Positions 16,680-26,005 of a stretch of 64,000 nucleotides of DNA are shown piece by piece; within the stretch, counting starts at the first letter, position 1; the number at the start of each line of letters is the position of its first letter. Source of the stretch: Giesbergeria sp. (GTDB lineage: Bacteria; Pseudomonadota; Gammaproteobacteria; Burkholderiales; Burkholderiaceae_C). A program made the position numbers and the translations under genes. The stretch lies in assembly GCF_028686475.1 (NCBI RefSeq), contig NZ_JAQUCA010000018.1, positions 1 to 64,000 of the forward strand, written 5' to 3'. The notes under the pieces were generated by a model. That model was given only the letters and a program-made list of their open reading frames with translations. It had not been told where the DNA came from and did no database searches.

Positions 16680-18485
16680 TCAGAAGGTACGGACTTTAGG
16701 TGGCACGCTGTCCACGGTCAGGGGTTTGAGGTTCACCGGCTTGTAGGTCAGGCTGTTGTTAGCACTGTGCCACAGGGTGTGCTTCATCCATTCCTTGTCG
16801 TTGCGGCCCAGCGGGAACTCGGCGTGGTCAGCTGGATGCTCGTAGTCATAGACGGTGTGCGCGCCACGGCATTCTTTGCGGGCAGCGGCGGAAGTCATGG
16901 TAGCTTGGGCTACTTCGATCAGGTTGTCCACTTCCAGCGCTTCCATGCGGGCAGTGTTCCAGACCTTGGACTTGTCTTGCAGCGTCACCGAGGAGACTTG
17001 GCTACGCAAGCCGTTGATTTTGACCACGCCTTCGTCCATGCTTTTTTGCGTGCGGAACACGCCAGCGTGCTGCTGCATCGAAGTACGGATGTCGTTGGCC
17101 AGCGTTTGGGCGTAGGTGCCGCTCTTGGACTCTTGCAGTTGGTTCAGGCGCGTCAGGGTGCGCTCAGAACCATTGGCGGGCACCGGCTGGTGGTCGCCAT
17201 GTTCTTTGACAAACTGCACAATGTGTTTGCCTGCCGATTTGCCAAACACCAGCAAATCGAGCAGCGAGTTGGTGCCCAAACGGTTGGCACCGTGTACCGA
17301 GACGCAAGAGCATTCGCCCACGGCATACAGGCCGTTGACCACATGGTTTTGCACGCCATCGTGTACCACCACTTGGCCATTGATGTTGGTTGGGATACCG
17401 CCCATTTGGTAGTGGATGGTGGGCACGACGGGAATCGGCTCTTTGGTGATATCCACGTTGGCAAAGTTGTGGCCAATTTCTTCCACCGAGGGCAGACGCT
17501 TGCGGATGGTGTCGGCACCGAGGTGGTCCAACTTCATCAGGATGTAGTCCTTGTTGGGGCCACAGCCACGGCCTTCCTTGATTTCTTGGTCCATCGAGCG
17601 CGAAACGAAGTCGCGCGGGGCCAAGTCTTTCAGGGTGGGCGCATAGCGCTCCATGAAGCGCTCGCCATTGCTGTTGAGCAAAATCGCGCCTTCGCCACGG
17701 CAGCCTTCGGTCAGCAGCACACCCGCACCAGCCACGCCGGTGGGGTGGAACTGCCAGAATTCCATGTCTTGCAGCGGAATGCCAGCACGGGCCGCCATGC
17801 CCAAACCGTCGCCGGTGTTGATGAAGGCGTTGGTCGAAGCGGCAAAAATACGGCCTGCGCCACCAGTGGCCAGCAGCACGGCTTTGGCGTGCAACTCGTA
17901 CAGGTCGCCGGTTTCCAGCTCTAGCGCCGTGACACCGACCACATCGCCTTGGCTGTTGCGAATCAAGTCCAGCGCCATCCACTCGACAAAGAAGTTGGTT
18001 TTGGCCTTGACGTTTTGCTGGTACAACGTGTGCAGCATGGCGTGGCCGGTACGGTCGGCCGCAGCGCAAGCGCGTTGCACGGGTTTTTCGCCGTAGTTGG
18101 CAGTGTGGCCACCAAACGGACGCTGGTAAATCGTGCCATCGGGGTTGCGGTCAAACGGCATACCGAAGTGTTCCAACTCAATCACGACGTTGGGGGCTTC
18201 GCGGCACATGAATTCAATCGCGTCTTGGTCGCCGAGCCAGTCAGAGCCTTTGATGGTGTCGTAGAAGTGGTAGTGCCAGTTGTCCTCGCTCATGTTGCCC
18301 AGCGAGGCGGACACGCCACCTTGCGCGGCCACGGTGTGGCTACGGGTGGGGAACACTTTGGACAGCGAGGCCACGTTCAGGCCAGCGCGCGAGAGTTCGA
18401 GGGCGGCGCGCATACCGGAGCCGCCGGCCCCGACAATAACCACGTCAAATTTGCGCTTAGTGATGTTAGCGTTGGTGTAGCTCAT
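16680..18485 (-). CDS. sdhA: Succinate dehydrogenase flavoprotein subunit
   Basis: The 601-residue SdhA oxidises succinate to fumarate at the inner face of the cytoplasmic membrane. The FAD fold has VIVGAGGSG (17-25), and H50 in TRSHTVAAQGG is the covalent flavin site. Active-site blocks include HPTGVAGAGVLLTEGCRGEG and HGANRLGTNSLLDL. Length is normal. It follows sdhD by 22 bp. Confidence 0.96.
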   Translation of the reverse strand: MSYTNANITKRKFDVVIVGAGGSGMRAALELSRAGLNVASLSKVFPTRSHTVAAQGGVSASLGNMSEDNWHYHFYDTIKGSDWLGDQDAIEFMCREAPNVVIELEHFGMPFDRNPDGTIYQRPFGGHTANYGEKPVQRACAAADRTGHAMLHTLYQQNVKAKTNFFVEWMALDLIRNSQGDVVGVTALELETGDLYELHAKAVLLATGGAGRIFAASTNAFINTGDGLGMAARAGIPLQDMEFWQFHPTGVAGAGVLLTEGCRGEGAILLNSNGERFMERYAPTLKDLAPRDFVSRSMDQEIKEGRGCGPNKDYILMKLDHLGADTIRKRLPSVEEIGHNFANVDITKEPIPVVPTIHYQMGGIPTNINGQVVVHDGVQNHVVNGLYAVGECSCVSVHGANRLGTNSLLDLLVFGKSAGKHIVQFVKEHGDHQPVPANGSERTLTRLNQLQESKSGTYAQTLANDIRTSMQQHAGVFRTQKSMDEGVVKINGLRSQVSSVTLQDKSKVWNTARMEALEVDNLIEVAQATMTSAAARKECRGAHTVYDYEHPADHAEFPLGRNDKEWMKHTLWHSANNSLTYKPVNLKPLTVDSVPPKVRTF

Positions 18486-18507
18486 TATTTGCCTTCAGTC
18501 GCGGGAA

Positions 18508-18873
18508 TCAGAGACGCCACAAAACTTGGAAACCCCAGCCAGCACAGCCGACCAGCCAGACGAGGGTGAAAACCTGCAATACCAGGCGCAGCCCAACCGG
18601 TTGGACATAGTCCATCCAGATGTCGCGCACGCCTACCCAGACGTGCCAAATCAGGGCCACAATGACCGAGAAGGTGACGACCTTCATCCATTGGCTAGAG
18701 AAAATGCCTGCCCAAGCAGCGTAACCGATGGGGCCTTTGGTGAAAATCAGTTGTGCAAGCACAACCACAGTAAACAGCGCCATCAGAGCCGCTGTAACAC
18801 GCTGGCTGAGCCAGTCGCGCAGACCATAGTGGGCACCGACGACGATGCGCTTGGAGCCGTAATTGACGGACAT
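18508..18873 (-). CDS. sdhD: Succinate dehydrogenase membrane anchor SdhD
   Basis: The 121-residue protein has three hydrophobic helices (around LMALFTVVVLAQLIF, VVTFSVIVALIWHVWVGV and LRLVLQVFTLVWLVG). The HVWVGVRDIWMDYV region carries the usual heme/quinone-site residues. It anchors SdhAB with SdhC in the membrane and lies 57 bp downstream of sdhC. Confidence 0.9.
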   Translation of the reverse strand: MSVNYGSKRIVVGAHYGLRDWLSQRVTAALMALFTVVVLAQLIFTKGPIGYAAWAGIFSSQWMKVVTFSVIVALIWHVWVGVRDIWMDYVQPVGLRLVLQVFTLVWLVGCAGWGFQVLWRL

Positions 18874-18930
18874 GGTGGAATTCCTTTTGAATGAGGGGTG
18901 GACTGGGATGCAGTGCTGGCCACAGGGCCA

Positions 18931-19365
18931 TCAGTACAGGCCAAACAGTTTGGCACCCAGCACCACAGTCAGGGCAATGCTGATAACCAAGGTAACGACA
19001 GCGGTGGATTTGCCCGACTCTTTAGTGACCGAGTCGTGGTTCATGTCCATACGCAGGTGGCGCACACCAGCGCAGAAGTGGTGCAGGTAGGCCCAAATGA
19101 GGGCCAACACCACCAACTTGACAAACCAGCCGGGCACAAAGCCCAGCCCATCGCTAAAGGCAGCCGTGAAACTCGCAAAAGAGATTTCGGACGACAGCGA
19201 CATGTCGAACATCCAGAGAATGAACGGCAGCAACAAGAACATGATGACACCACTGGCACGGTGCAGGATGGAAACCCATGCAGCCGGGGCCATGCGATAA
19301 GTCGTCAGGTCCTTGAAGGCGTTGATGTTGCGGAATTCAGGCCGCTTTTTGGCTAGCTCGGTCAT
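18931..19365 (-). CDS. sdhC: Succinate dehydrogenase cytochrome b556 subunit SdhC
   Basis: The 144-residue protein has three membrane helices. The SdhC signature runs from RPEFRNINAF through ILHRASGVIMFLLLP to HHFCAGVRHLRMD, which holds the heme-ligand histidine. It is the first gene of the sdh operon. A 142-bp gap separates it from the GntR gene upstream on the same strand. I did not find a convincing promoter hexamer pair there. Confidence 0.92.
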   Translation of the reverse strand: MTELAKKRPEFRNINAFKDLTTYRMAPAAWVSILHRASGVIMFLLLPFILWMFDMSLSSEISFASFTAAFSDGLGFVPGWFVKLVVLALIWAYLHHFCAGVRHLRMDMNHDSVTKESGKSTAVVTLVISIALTVVLGAKLFGLY

Positions 19366-19507
19366 GGCAAATGCTTTCGTGGATGTAACTAATTCTTACG
19401 CAGACAAGGAAAGCCAAAATTCTATTGCAATGCAGCAAGGCGTAGGTTTGGCGCGGCGCATATTGTCGACTCTTTGCTGACGTGGTGCTGATGATAGGCG
19501 CATAGTT

Positions 19508-20299
19508 TCAACTCAAATCGTTGCGGTAATGGTGGCTATCGGTGCGGTACAGGCCACGGCGTAGCTCCATTGGCACATCGTTGTAGGTGTAGGCCAACCG
19601 CTCGACACTGAGCAGGGGCGTAGCGGGTGAAATTTGTAATAAATCGGCTTGCTCCGGCTCGGGCAATACGGCACGGATTTTTTCTGCGGCGCGCACCATA
19701 CGCACGCCAAAATCTAACTCGAACATGGCGTAAGTGGGGCCGGGGTAGTTGGCCATTTGTTCGGCATTGAGGCTTTTGAACGAGGTGCCGGGCAACCAGA
19801 TGTCTTCCAAAATAGTCGCTACACCATTGAACGATAGCACGCGGCGCACCTGCATGACCGGGTCGGCGGCGCGCAAGCCCAAACTGCGTGCCACTTCAGC
19901 GTTGGCGCGCACCCGTTTGCACTCGATGATGTGACGCTGTGCGGGGCGCTCGGCGTTGGCATCGCCATGATCGGGCAACAAACGCAAAAAACGGTACTGC
20001 ACTTGCTGTTCGGCATGGGTGGCGACAAAAGTGCCTTTGCCTTGGCGGCGTACCACCAAATTTTCTGCCGCCAAATCGTCAATCGCTTTGCGTACTGTGC
20101 CTTGGCTGACTCGAAAGCGCGCGGCCAGCTCCATTTCGCTGGGGATGGCCTCGCCGGGCTTCCATTCGCCCGCTTGCAGGCTGTGCAAAATCAAGCCCTT
20201 GATTTGCTGGTACAAAGGGCTAAAGGCAGGCACAGACAGGCCCGCAGCGCTGGGCAACGCAACCGGGTTATCAGAGGAAGAAAGGGGCAATGACGGCAT
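19508..20299 (-). CDS. GntR-family regulator of the HutC/UTRA type
   Basis: The 263-residue repressor-type protein has an N-terminal winged helix (about residues 25-97, with IPSEMELAARFRVSQGTVRKAIDDL) and a C-terminal UTRA ligand domain (VRRVLSFNGVATILEDIWLPG). It lies between the sdh operon and mdh, which is its usual place in Burkholderiales, so it probably controls TCA-cycle genes. A palindrome between it and mdh is the likely binding site, which would also give autoregulation. The effector is unknown. Confidence 0.88.
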   Translation of the reverse strand: MPSLPLSSSDNPVALPSAAGLSVPAFSPLYQQIKGLILHSLQAGEWKPGEAIPSEMELAARFRVSQGTVRKAIDDLAAENLVVRRQGKGTFVATHAEQQVQYRFLRLLPDHGDANAERPAQRHIIECKRVRANAEVARSLGLRAADPVMQVRRVLSFNGVATILEDIWLPGTSFKSLNAEQMANYPGPTYAMFELDFGVRMVRAAEKIRAVLPEPEQADLLQISPATPLLSVERLAYTYNDVPMELRRGLYRTDSHHYRNDLS

Positions 20300-20316
20300 G
20301 GTGAGGCAGACGCATC

Positions 20317-20334
20317 ATATCTTATATAAGACAT
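20317..20334. promoter_or_regulatory. Probable GntR operator in the regulator-mdh intergenic region
   Basis: The 18-bp site ATATCTTATATAAGACAT has a perfect 12-bp core palindrome (20320-20331) and matches its own reverse complement in all but one base pair. Symmetric AT-rich CTTATATAAG sites are typical of HutC-type GntR operators. It lies 17 bp upstream of the regulator start and just upstream of the mdh -35 box, so binding could control both directions. Confidence 0.65.
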
Positions 20335-20342
20335 AAGACAAA

Positions 20343-20372
20343 TTGACGCACAACAAAAATCGAGGCTACAAT
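20343..20372 (+). promoter_or_regulatory. Sigma70-type promoter for mdh
   Basis: TTGACG at 20343-20348 and TACAAT at 20367-20372 are 18 bp apart, close to the sigma70 consensus. The mdh ATG is about 97 bp after the -10, leaving an untranslated leader. The GntR-type palindrome ends 9 bp before the -35. Confidence 0.65.
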
Positions 20373-20469
20373 CTTCAGCTGTTTGCGGGGCACATGTTGC
20401 TGGTTACAGGCGCAGGTGGCAACCGCTGCAATCTTCCCTGTTTTTCTTCACTTCCTGGAGTTTTCCACC

Positions 20470-21459
20470 ATGAGCAAAGCACCCGTTCGCGTGGCCGTCA
20501 CCGGCGCAGCAGGTCAAATCGGTTACGCCCTGTTGTTCCGCATCGCTTCCGGCGAAATGCTGGGCAAAGACCAGCCCGTCATCCTGCAACTGCTCGAAAT
20601 CCCAGACGAAAAAGCCCAAAACGCCCTCAAAGGCGTGATCATGGAGCTGGAAGACTGTGCTTTCCCGCTGCTGGCTGGCATCGAAGCCCACAGCAACCCC
20701 GAAGAAGCCTTCAAAGACACCGATTACGCCCTGTTGGTCGGTGCCCGTCCGCGTGGCCCCGGCATGGAGCGCGCTGACCTGTTGGCCGCCAACGCTGCCA
20801 TCTTCACCGTGCAAGGCAAGGCCCTGAACAAGGTCGCCAGCCGCAATGTCAAGGTGCTGGTGGTGGGCAACCCCGCCAACACCAACGCTTACATCGCCAT
20901 GAAGTCGGCCCCCGATCTGCCCGCCAAGAACTTCACCGCCATGTTGCGTCTGGACCACAACCGCGCGGCTTCGCAAATCGCGGCCAAGACCGGCACCGCC
21001 GTGGGCGACATCAAGGGCCTGACCGTGTGGGGCAACCACTCGCCCACCATGTACGCCGATTACCGTTTTGCCACCATCAACGGCGCTTCGGTCAAAGACA
21101 CCATCAACGACCAAGTCTGGAACGCCGAAGTGTTCCTGCCCACCGTGGGCAAGCGCGGGGCGGCCATCATCGCTGCCCGTGGCCTGTCTTCGGCGGCTTC
21201 GGCTGCCAACGCCGCCATCGACCACATGCGCGATTGGGCTTTGGGCTCCAATGGCGAATGGGTAACAATGGGCGTGCCTTCCAACGGCGAATACGGTATT
21301 CCTGCTGGCATCGTGTTTGGCTTCCCCGTCACCACCACCCCTGATGGCGAATACAAAATCGTCGAAGGTCTGGAAATTGATGCCTTCTCGCAAGAGTGCA
21401 TCAACAAGACTTTGGCCGAGCTGCAAGGCGAAGCCGACGGCGTGAAGCACCTGCTGTAA
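20470..21459 (+). CDS. mdh: Malate dehydrogenase
   Basis: The 329-residue NAD enzyme interconverts malate and oxaloacetate. The start [20 protein letters not shown] (ATG at 20470) contains the NAD-binding glycine motif. The substrate loop is [15 protein letters not shown], and the catalytic histidine is in [12 protein letters not shown]. This is the lactate-dehydrogenase-like group of MDH common in Burkholderiales. It is divergent from the GntR gene and ends in a strong terminator, so it is transcribed alone. Confidence 0.95.
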   Translation: MSKAPVRVAVTGAAGQIGYALLFRIASGEMLGKDQPVILQLLEIPDEKAQNALKGVIMELEDCAFPLLAGIEAHSNPEEAFKDTDYALLVGARPRGPGMERADLLAANAAIFTVQGKALNKVASRNVKVLVVGNPANTNAYIAMKSAPDLPAKNFTAMLRLDHNRAASQIAAKTGTAVGDIKGLTVWGNHSPTMYADYRFATINGASVKDTINDQVWNAEVFLPTVGKRGAAIIAARGLSSAASAANAAIDHMRDWALGSNGEWVTMGVPSNGEYGIPAGIVFGFPVTTTPDGEYKIVEGLEIDAFSQECINKTLAELQGEADGVKHLL

Positions 21460-21472
21460 TCGCCCCTTGACA

Positions 21473-21522
21473 GCGCAGTCCCAGATGCCGGTGTGTGTTC
21501 TGGGACTGCGCTTTGTTTTTTC
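21473..21522 (+). terminator. Rho-independent terminator after mdh
   Basis: GCGCAGTCCCAGA (21473-21485) pairs exactly with TCTGGGACTGCGC (21499-21511), followed by TTTGTTTTTT. The 13-bp perfect stem lies 14 bp past the mdh stop. Confidence 0.9.
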
Positions 21523-21552
21523 CGGCCTCGTTGGCCTAGTGTGTAATTGTCT

Positions 21553-22527
21553 ATGACCCATCCCCGCGACGTTCTCCTTGGTGCCCAGGCGCAAACCGGT
21601 TTTTTGCCCGTCTGTGACCATTACAGCGGCGTTGAAGTGCGGATGCGTAAAAGCCTGCAATTGCAGGCCGAAATGACTGAAGAATTTGGTACCTGCGTGT
21701 TTGATGTCACGCTGGACTGTGAAGATGGTGCCCCTGTGGGTGGCGAGGCTCCCCATGCCGCTTTGGTGGCCGCCTTGGCCCAAACCGCAGCACCCGGTGC
21801 GCGTGTGGCCGCGCGGGTGCATCCGGTAGACCACCCGGCTTTTGCCAATGATATGGCCACCATTGCGGGCGAGGCGGGCCATAAGCTGTGCCACATCATG
21901 CTGCCCAAGGTGGAGTCGGTCGATGATGTGTTGCTGGCCGAAAAAGCCCTAGAGCGCGCTGGTGCCGCCCATTTGCCACTGCAAGTATTGATTGAATCGC
22001 CCGCCGCCGTACATCGCGCCTTTGAAATTGCCGCGCATCCACGGGTGCAAAGCCTGAGTTTTGGCCTGATGGATTTTGTCTCGGCGCATGGTGGGGCGAT
22101 TCCGGCCTCGGGCATGACTTCTGCCGGGCAGTTTACGCACCCACTGGTGCTGCGCGCTAAATTAGAAATTGCCGCCGCCTGCCATGCCCACGGCAAAACG
22201 CCATCGCATTGTGTCGTCACTGAGTTTACCGATAGCGCTGCTATGCAAGCGGCTGCCCACCGCGCCGCTGCCGAGTTGGGTTACACGCGCATGTGGAGCA
22301 TCCACCCGGCGCAAATTCGGCCCATTTTGGCCGCCTTTGCCCCAGCCCAAGACGAGATTGACCATGCCGCGCGCATCATTGCTGCTGCTGGCACCGCCGA
22401 TTGGGCACCCATTAGCCTCGATGGCGTTTTGCATGACCGGGCCAGTTACCGTTACTTCTGGCAATTGTTAGAACGCGCCCACCAAACTGGCCGGGCTTTG
22501 CCAGTTGCGGTACAACACTGGTTGTGA
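21553..22527 (+). CDS. HpcH/HpaI-family CitE-like lyase
   Basis: The 324-residue protein belongs to the aldolase/citrate lyase beta family. Magnesium and acyl-CoA site blocks are visible: [46 protein letters not shown] and [13 protein letters not shown]. The true CitE partners CitD and CitF are absent, so it is more likely a (3S)-malyl-CoA or citramalyl-CoA type lyase than citrate lyase. Its position between mdh and acnB is common in Comamonadaceae. The ATG at 21553 is preferred over the TTG two codons earlier. Confidence 0.82.
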   Translation: MTHPRDVLLGAQAQTGFLPVCDHYSGVEVRMRKSLQLQAEMTEEFGTCVFDVTLDCEDGAPVGGEAPHAALVAALAQTAAPGARVAARVHPVDHPAFANDMATIAGEAGHKLCHIMLPKVESVDDVLLAEKALERAGAAHLPLQVLIESPAAVHRAFEIAAHPRVQSLSFGLMDFVSAHGGAIPASGMTSAGQFTHPLVLRAKLEIAAACHAHGKTPSHCVVTEFTDSAAMQAAAHRAAAELGYTRMWSIHPAQIRPILAAFAPAQDEIDHAARIIAAAGTADWAPISLDGVLHDRASYRYFWQLLERAHQTGRALPVAVQHWL

Positions 22528-22575
22528 ACTTTTGTTCTGTTCATGCACCCTTATTTAATTTTGCCGGAGTTCCTT

Positions 22576-23226
22576 ATGAAAGCCCTGTTTGCTACCACCT
22601 TGCTGGCCTTAGTCCCTGCACTGGCACTGGCAGCACCTTCTAGTCCCTCTAGCGCCAAAGCCAAGCCAGCCGCCAAGGCCAGCAGCACGAAAGCCATCAG
22701 CGCCAAAGCCAAGCCCAGCCAAAAAATCGTGGTGGCCAAGGCCGATACCAGCAGCCGTTCTTCTGGCCGTGGCCGCGCTGTGGCGGTCGGTGCTGCCGTC
22801 GTGGGTGCGGGTGCTTTGGGCGCTGCCGCCTTGACCAGTACCCCGGTAGCTGCAGCTGCTCCTTTATCGCCCGATGTGCTGTCGCTGGCCGAGCGCGTAC
22901 ACACCGGCACCATCGCTTGCGAGTTGGGTGCTTCGGTGCGCGTCACGCCTGACCCACAAACGCCCGGTCACTTCCAAATTGATGGTAAAGGCTTTAAGTA
23001 CCACATGGCACCCGTGGCCACCAGCACCGGCACCGTGCGCCTAGAAGACCAAAAAGCCGGTGCGGTTTGGTTACAAATTGCCAACAAATCCATGTTGATG
23101 GACCAAAAACGTGGCCAGCGCTTGGCCGATGAGTGCATGAGCCCTGAGCAATACCAAGTGGCCCAAGCCATCAAAAAGACCCCCCCACCCAGCGTGCTGG
23201 ATGCACAGCCCACCGCTACCCGCTAA
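22576..23226 (+). CDS. Secreted or periplasmic protein of unknown function
   Basis: The 216-residue protein starts at MKALFATTLLALVPALALAAP (ATG at 22576, with GGAG upstream), a clear signal peptide cleaved near AAP. Residues 22-60 are a low-complexity Ala/Lys/Ser stretch (AKAKPAAKASSTKA). A hydrophobic glycine-alanine segment follows (AVGAAVVGAGALGAAAL), then a compact C-terminal domain with CELGASVRVTP and ADECMSPEQY that has two cysteines. The basic repeat could bind anionic polymers. It lies 58 bp before acnB. I do not recognise a named family. Confidence 0.75.
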   Translation: MKALFATTLLALVPALALAAPSSPSSAKAKPAAKASSTKAISAKAKPSQKIVVAKADTSSRSSGRGRAVAVGAAVVGAGALGAAALTSTPVAAAAPLSPDVLSLAERVHTGTIACELGASVRVTPDPQTPGHFQIDGKGFKYHMAPVATSTGTVRLEDQKAGAVWLQIANKSMLMDQKRGQRLADECMSPEQYQVAQAIKKTPPPSVLDAQPTATR

Positions 23227-23284
23227 GGGCGGCTGCCTTCACTGCTGAAATCGCCCCACCCCTATAAAACCACCGGAGAAATTG

Positions 23285-25876
23285 ATGTTAAAAGCCTACC
23301 GTGATCATGCGGCCGAGCGCGCCGCACTGGGCATTCCCCCCCTGCCGCTGGATGCCAAACAAGTGGCCGAATTAATCGAACTGATTAAGAACCCACCCGC
23401 TGGCGAAGAAGCCTTCTTGCTGGACTTGCTCACGCACCGCGTGCCACCGGGCGTGGATGATGCCGCCAAGGTCAAGGCCAGCTTTTTGGCTGCGGTAGCG
23501 CATGGTGACATCGCTGTGGGTTTGATTTCCAAAGCCAAAGCCACTGAGCTGCTGGGCACGATGGTGGGTGGCTACAACGTGCATCCGCTGATTGAACTGC
23601 TCGACGATGCCGAAGTAGCTGGCGTGGCCGCCGAAGCGCTGAAGAAGACGCTGCTGATGTTTGACTTCTTCAACGATGTGGCCGACAAAGCCAAAGCGGG
23701 CAACGCCAAGGCCCAAGAAGTGATGCAAAGCTGGGCTGAAGGCGAATGGTTCACCAGCCGCCCCGAAGTCGAGAAAAAAATCACTGTCACCGTGTTCAAG
23801 GTGCCCGGCGAGACCAACACCGACGACCTGTCGCCCGCGCCCGATGCCTGGAGCCGCCCCGACATCCCGCTGCACTATTTGGCCATGCTGAAGAACACCC
23901 GTCCTGACGCTGCCTTCAAGCCCGAAGAAGACGGCAAGCGCGGCCCGATGCAGTTCATCGACGACCTGAAGAAAAACGGTCACCTCGTGGCCTACGTCGG
24001 CGATGTGGTCGGTACGGGTTCGAGCCGCAAGTCGGCCACCAACTCCATCGTTTGGGCTACCGGCCAAGACATCCCCTTCGTGCCGAACAAGCGCTTTGGC
24101 GGTGTCACGCTGGGCGGCAAAATTGCCCCGATTTTCTTCAATACGCAAGAAGATTCTGGCTCGCTGCCGATTGAAGTCGATGTGTCCAAGCTGGAAATGG
24201 GTGACGTGATTGACGTGCTGCCCTACGACGGCAAAATCGTTAAAAACGGCGACACCGTGGCCGAGTTTGCCCTGAAAAGCGATGTGCTGTTTGACGAAGT
24301 GCGCGCCGGTGGCCGTATCAACCTGATTATTGGCCGCTCGCTCACTGCCAAGGCGCGTGAGTTTTTGGGCCTGCCCGCTTCCACGCTGTTCCGCCTGCCC
24401 ACACCACCGGCTGAGACCAAAGCTGGCTTCACGCTGGCGCAAAAAATGGTCGGTCGTGCCGTCGGTCTGCCAGAAGGCCAAGGCGTGCGCCCCGGTACCT
24501 ACTGCGAACCCAAAATGACCACCGTCGGTTCGCAAGACACCACCGGCCCCATGACGCGCGACGAGCTGAAAGACTTGGCTTGCTTGGGCTTCAGTGCTGA
24601 TTTGGTGATGCAATCGTTCTGCCACACCGCTGCGTATCCCAAGCCAGTCGATGTGAAAACCCACCGCGAACTGCCCGCCTTCATCAGCAACCGGGGCGGC
24701 GTGGCCCTGCGTCCCGGTGACGGTGTGATTCACAGCTGGCTCAATCGCTTGCTGCTGCCCGATACCGTCGGTACTGGCGGTGACTCGCACACGCGCTTCC
24801 CGATTGGTATTTCCTTCCCCGCTGGTTCCGGTTTGGTGGCCTTCGGTGCGGCTACTGGCGTGATGCCGCTGGATATGCCTGAATCCATCTTGGTGCGCTT
24901 CAAGGGCGAAATGCAGCCCGGCGTAACCCTGCGCGATTTGGTACACGCGATTCCGCTGTACGCCATCAAGCAAGGTTTGCTGACCGTGGCCAAGGCAGGC
25001 AAGATTAACGCCTTCTCGGGCCGTATCTTGGAAATCGAAGGTCTGCCCGATTTGAAGGTCGAGCAAGCCTTTGAACTGTCCGACGCTTCGGCTGAACGTT
25101 CTGCCGCCGGTTGCACCATCAAGCTCAACCCCGAGCCGATTGCCGAGTACCTGCGTTCCAACATCGTGCTGATGAAGAACATGATTGCCGATGGCTACCA
25201 AGACGCAAAGACGCTGGCCCGTCGCATCGAGAAGGTCGAAGCCTGGTTGGCCAACCCCAATCTGCTCGAAGCCGACAAGGATGCCGAATACGCCGCCGTG
25301 ATTGAAATCGACTTGGCCGATATCAAAGAGCCTATCGTTTGCTGCCCGAATGACCCGGACGATGCCAAGTTCCTGTCCGAAGTGGCGGGCACCAAGATTG
25401 ACGAATCGTTCATCGGCTCCTGCATGACCAACATCGGCCACTTCCGTGCCGCTGCCAAGCTGCTGGGCGGCCAGCGTGACATCCCGGTCAAGATGTGGGT
25501 GGCCCCTCCCACCAAGATGGACCAAACCGAACTCATCAAAGAAGGCCATTACGCTGCCTTTGGTGCCTCGGGTGCGCGTACCGAAATGCCCGGTTGCTCG
25601 CTGTGCATGGGCAACCAAGCCCAAGTGCGCGAAGGCGCTACCGTGATTTCTACCTCCACGCGCAACTTCCCCAACCGTTTGGGCAAGAACACCAATGTGT
25701 TCTTGGGTTCCGCCGAGCTGGCCGCGATTGCTTCCAAACTGGGCAAGTTGCCCACCAAGGAAGAGTATCTGGCGGCGATGGGCGTGATTGATGCCGACAA
25801 GGCCAGCGTTTATCGTTACATGAACTTCGACCAAATTGAAGAGTACGCTGACGTGGCCAAAGGCGTTGCCGCTTAA
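23285..25876 (+). CDS. acnB: Aconitate hydratase B
   Basis: The 863-residue bifunctional aconitase isomerises citrate to isocitrate. The AcnB order is present: HEAT-like N-terminus ([17 protein letters not shown]), swivel domain ([19 protein letters not shown]), then catalytic domain. Cluster cysteines are in [18 protein letters not shown] and [12 protein letters not shown] use the ATG at 23285 with a GGAG site; the preceding TTG is less likely. It ends in a strong terminator. AcnB can also bind mRNA when its cluster is lost. Confidence 0.95.
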   Translation: MLKAYRDHAAERAALGIPPLPLDAKQVAELIELIKNPPAGEEAFLLDLLTHRVPPGVDDAAKVKASFLAAVAHGDIAVGLISKAKATELLGTMVGGYNVHPLIELLDDAEVAGVAAEALKKTLLMFDFFNDVADKAKAGNAKAQEVMQSWAEGEWFTSRPEVEKKITVTVFKVPGETNTDDLSPAPDAWSRPDIPLHYLAMLKNTRPDAAFKPEEDGKRGPMQFIDDLKKNGHLVAYVGDVVGTGSSRKSATNSIVWATGQDIPFVPNKRFGGVTLGGKIAPIFFNTQEDSGSLPIEVDVSKLEMGDVIDVLPYDGKIVKNGDTVAEFALKSDVLFDEVRAGGRINLIIGRSLTAKAREFLGLPASTLFRLPTPPAETKAGFTLAQKMVGRAVGLPEGQGVRPGTYCEPKMTTVGSQDTTGPMTRDELKDLACLGFSADLVMQSFCHTAAYPKPVDVKTHRELPAFISNRGGVALRPGDGVIHSWLNRLLLPDTVGTGGDSHTRFPIGISFPAGSGLVAFGAATGVMPLDMPESILVRFKGEMQPGVTLRDLVHAIPLYAIKQGLLTVAKAGKINAFSGRILEIEGLPDLKVEQAFELSDASAERSAAGCTIKLNPEPIAEYLRSNIVLMKNMIADGYQDAKTLARRIEKVEAWLANPNLLEADKDAEYAAVIEIDLADIKEPIVCCPNDPDDAKFLSEVAGTKIDESFIGSCMTNIGHFRAAAKLLGGQRDIPVKMWVAPPTKMDQTELIKEGHYAAFGASGARTEMPGCSLCMGNQAQVREGATVISTSTRNFPNRLGKNTNVFLGSAELAAIASKLGKLPTKEEYLAAMGVIDADKASVYRYMNFDQIEEYADVAKGVAA

Positions 25877-25937
25877 TTTGGACACTGCATGAGGGGCATC
25901 TAGGGCTGTAAGGCGCTAGGTGGCCACTTTTTGTCCC

Positions 25938-25966
25938 AAGCCCGCGCAGTGCGCGGGCTTTTTTTG
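25938..25966 (+). terminator. Rho-independent terminator after acnB
   Basis: AAGCCCGCGC pairs with GCGCGGGCTT around a short loop, followed by a run of T. It lies 60 bp past the acnB stop and 40 bp before the helicase gene. Confidence 0.9.
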
Positions 25967-26005
25967 TTATGGTTAGCTCCTGCTCACTTTTCACCCTCTC
26001 TGTTT

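Noticed and set aside
15787-17924. Long plus-strand frames across the sdh genes (15787-16746 and 16650-17924)
   Set aside because: These are antisense to sdhB and sdhA, which have all expected cofactor motifs. The frames have shadow-type composition.
20404-21894. Open frame of 496 codons on the minus strand
   Set aside because: It is antisense to mdh, runs across its terminator and into the citE-like gene. No recognisable domain.
23372-25885. Very long open frame (837 codons) on the minus strand
   Set aside because: It lies wholly antisense to acnB, which is unmistakable. The composition (rich in His, Gln, Gly) is that of a shadow frame in GC-rich DNA, and no family motif is seen.
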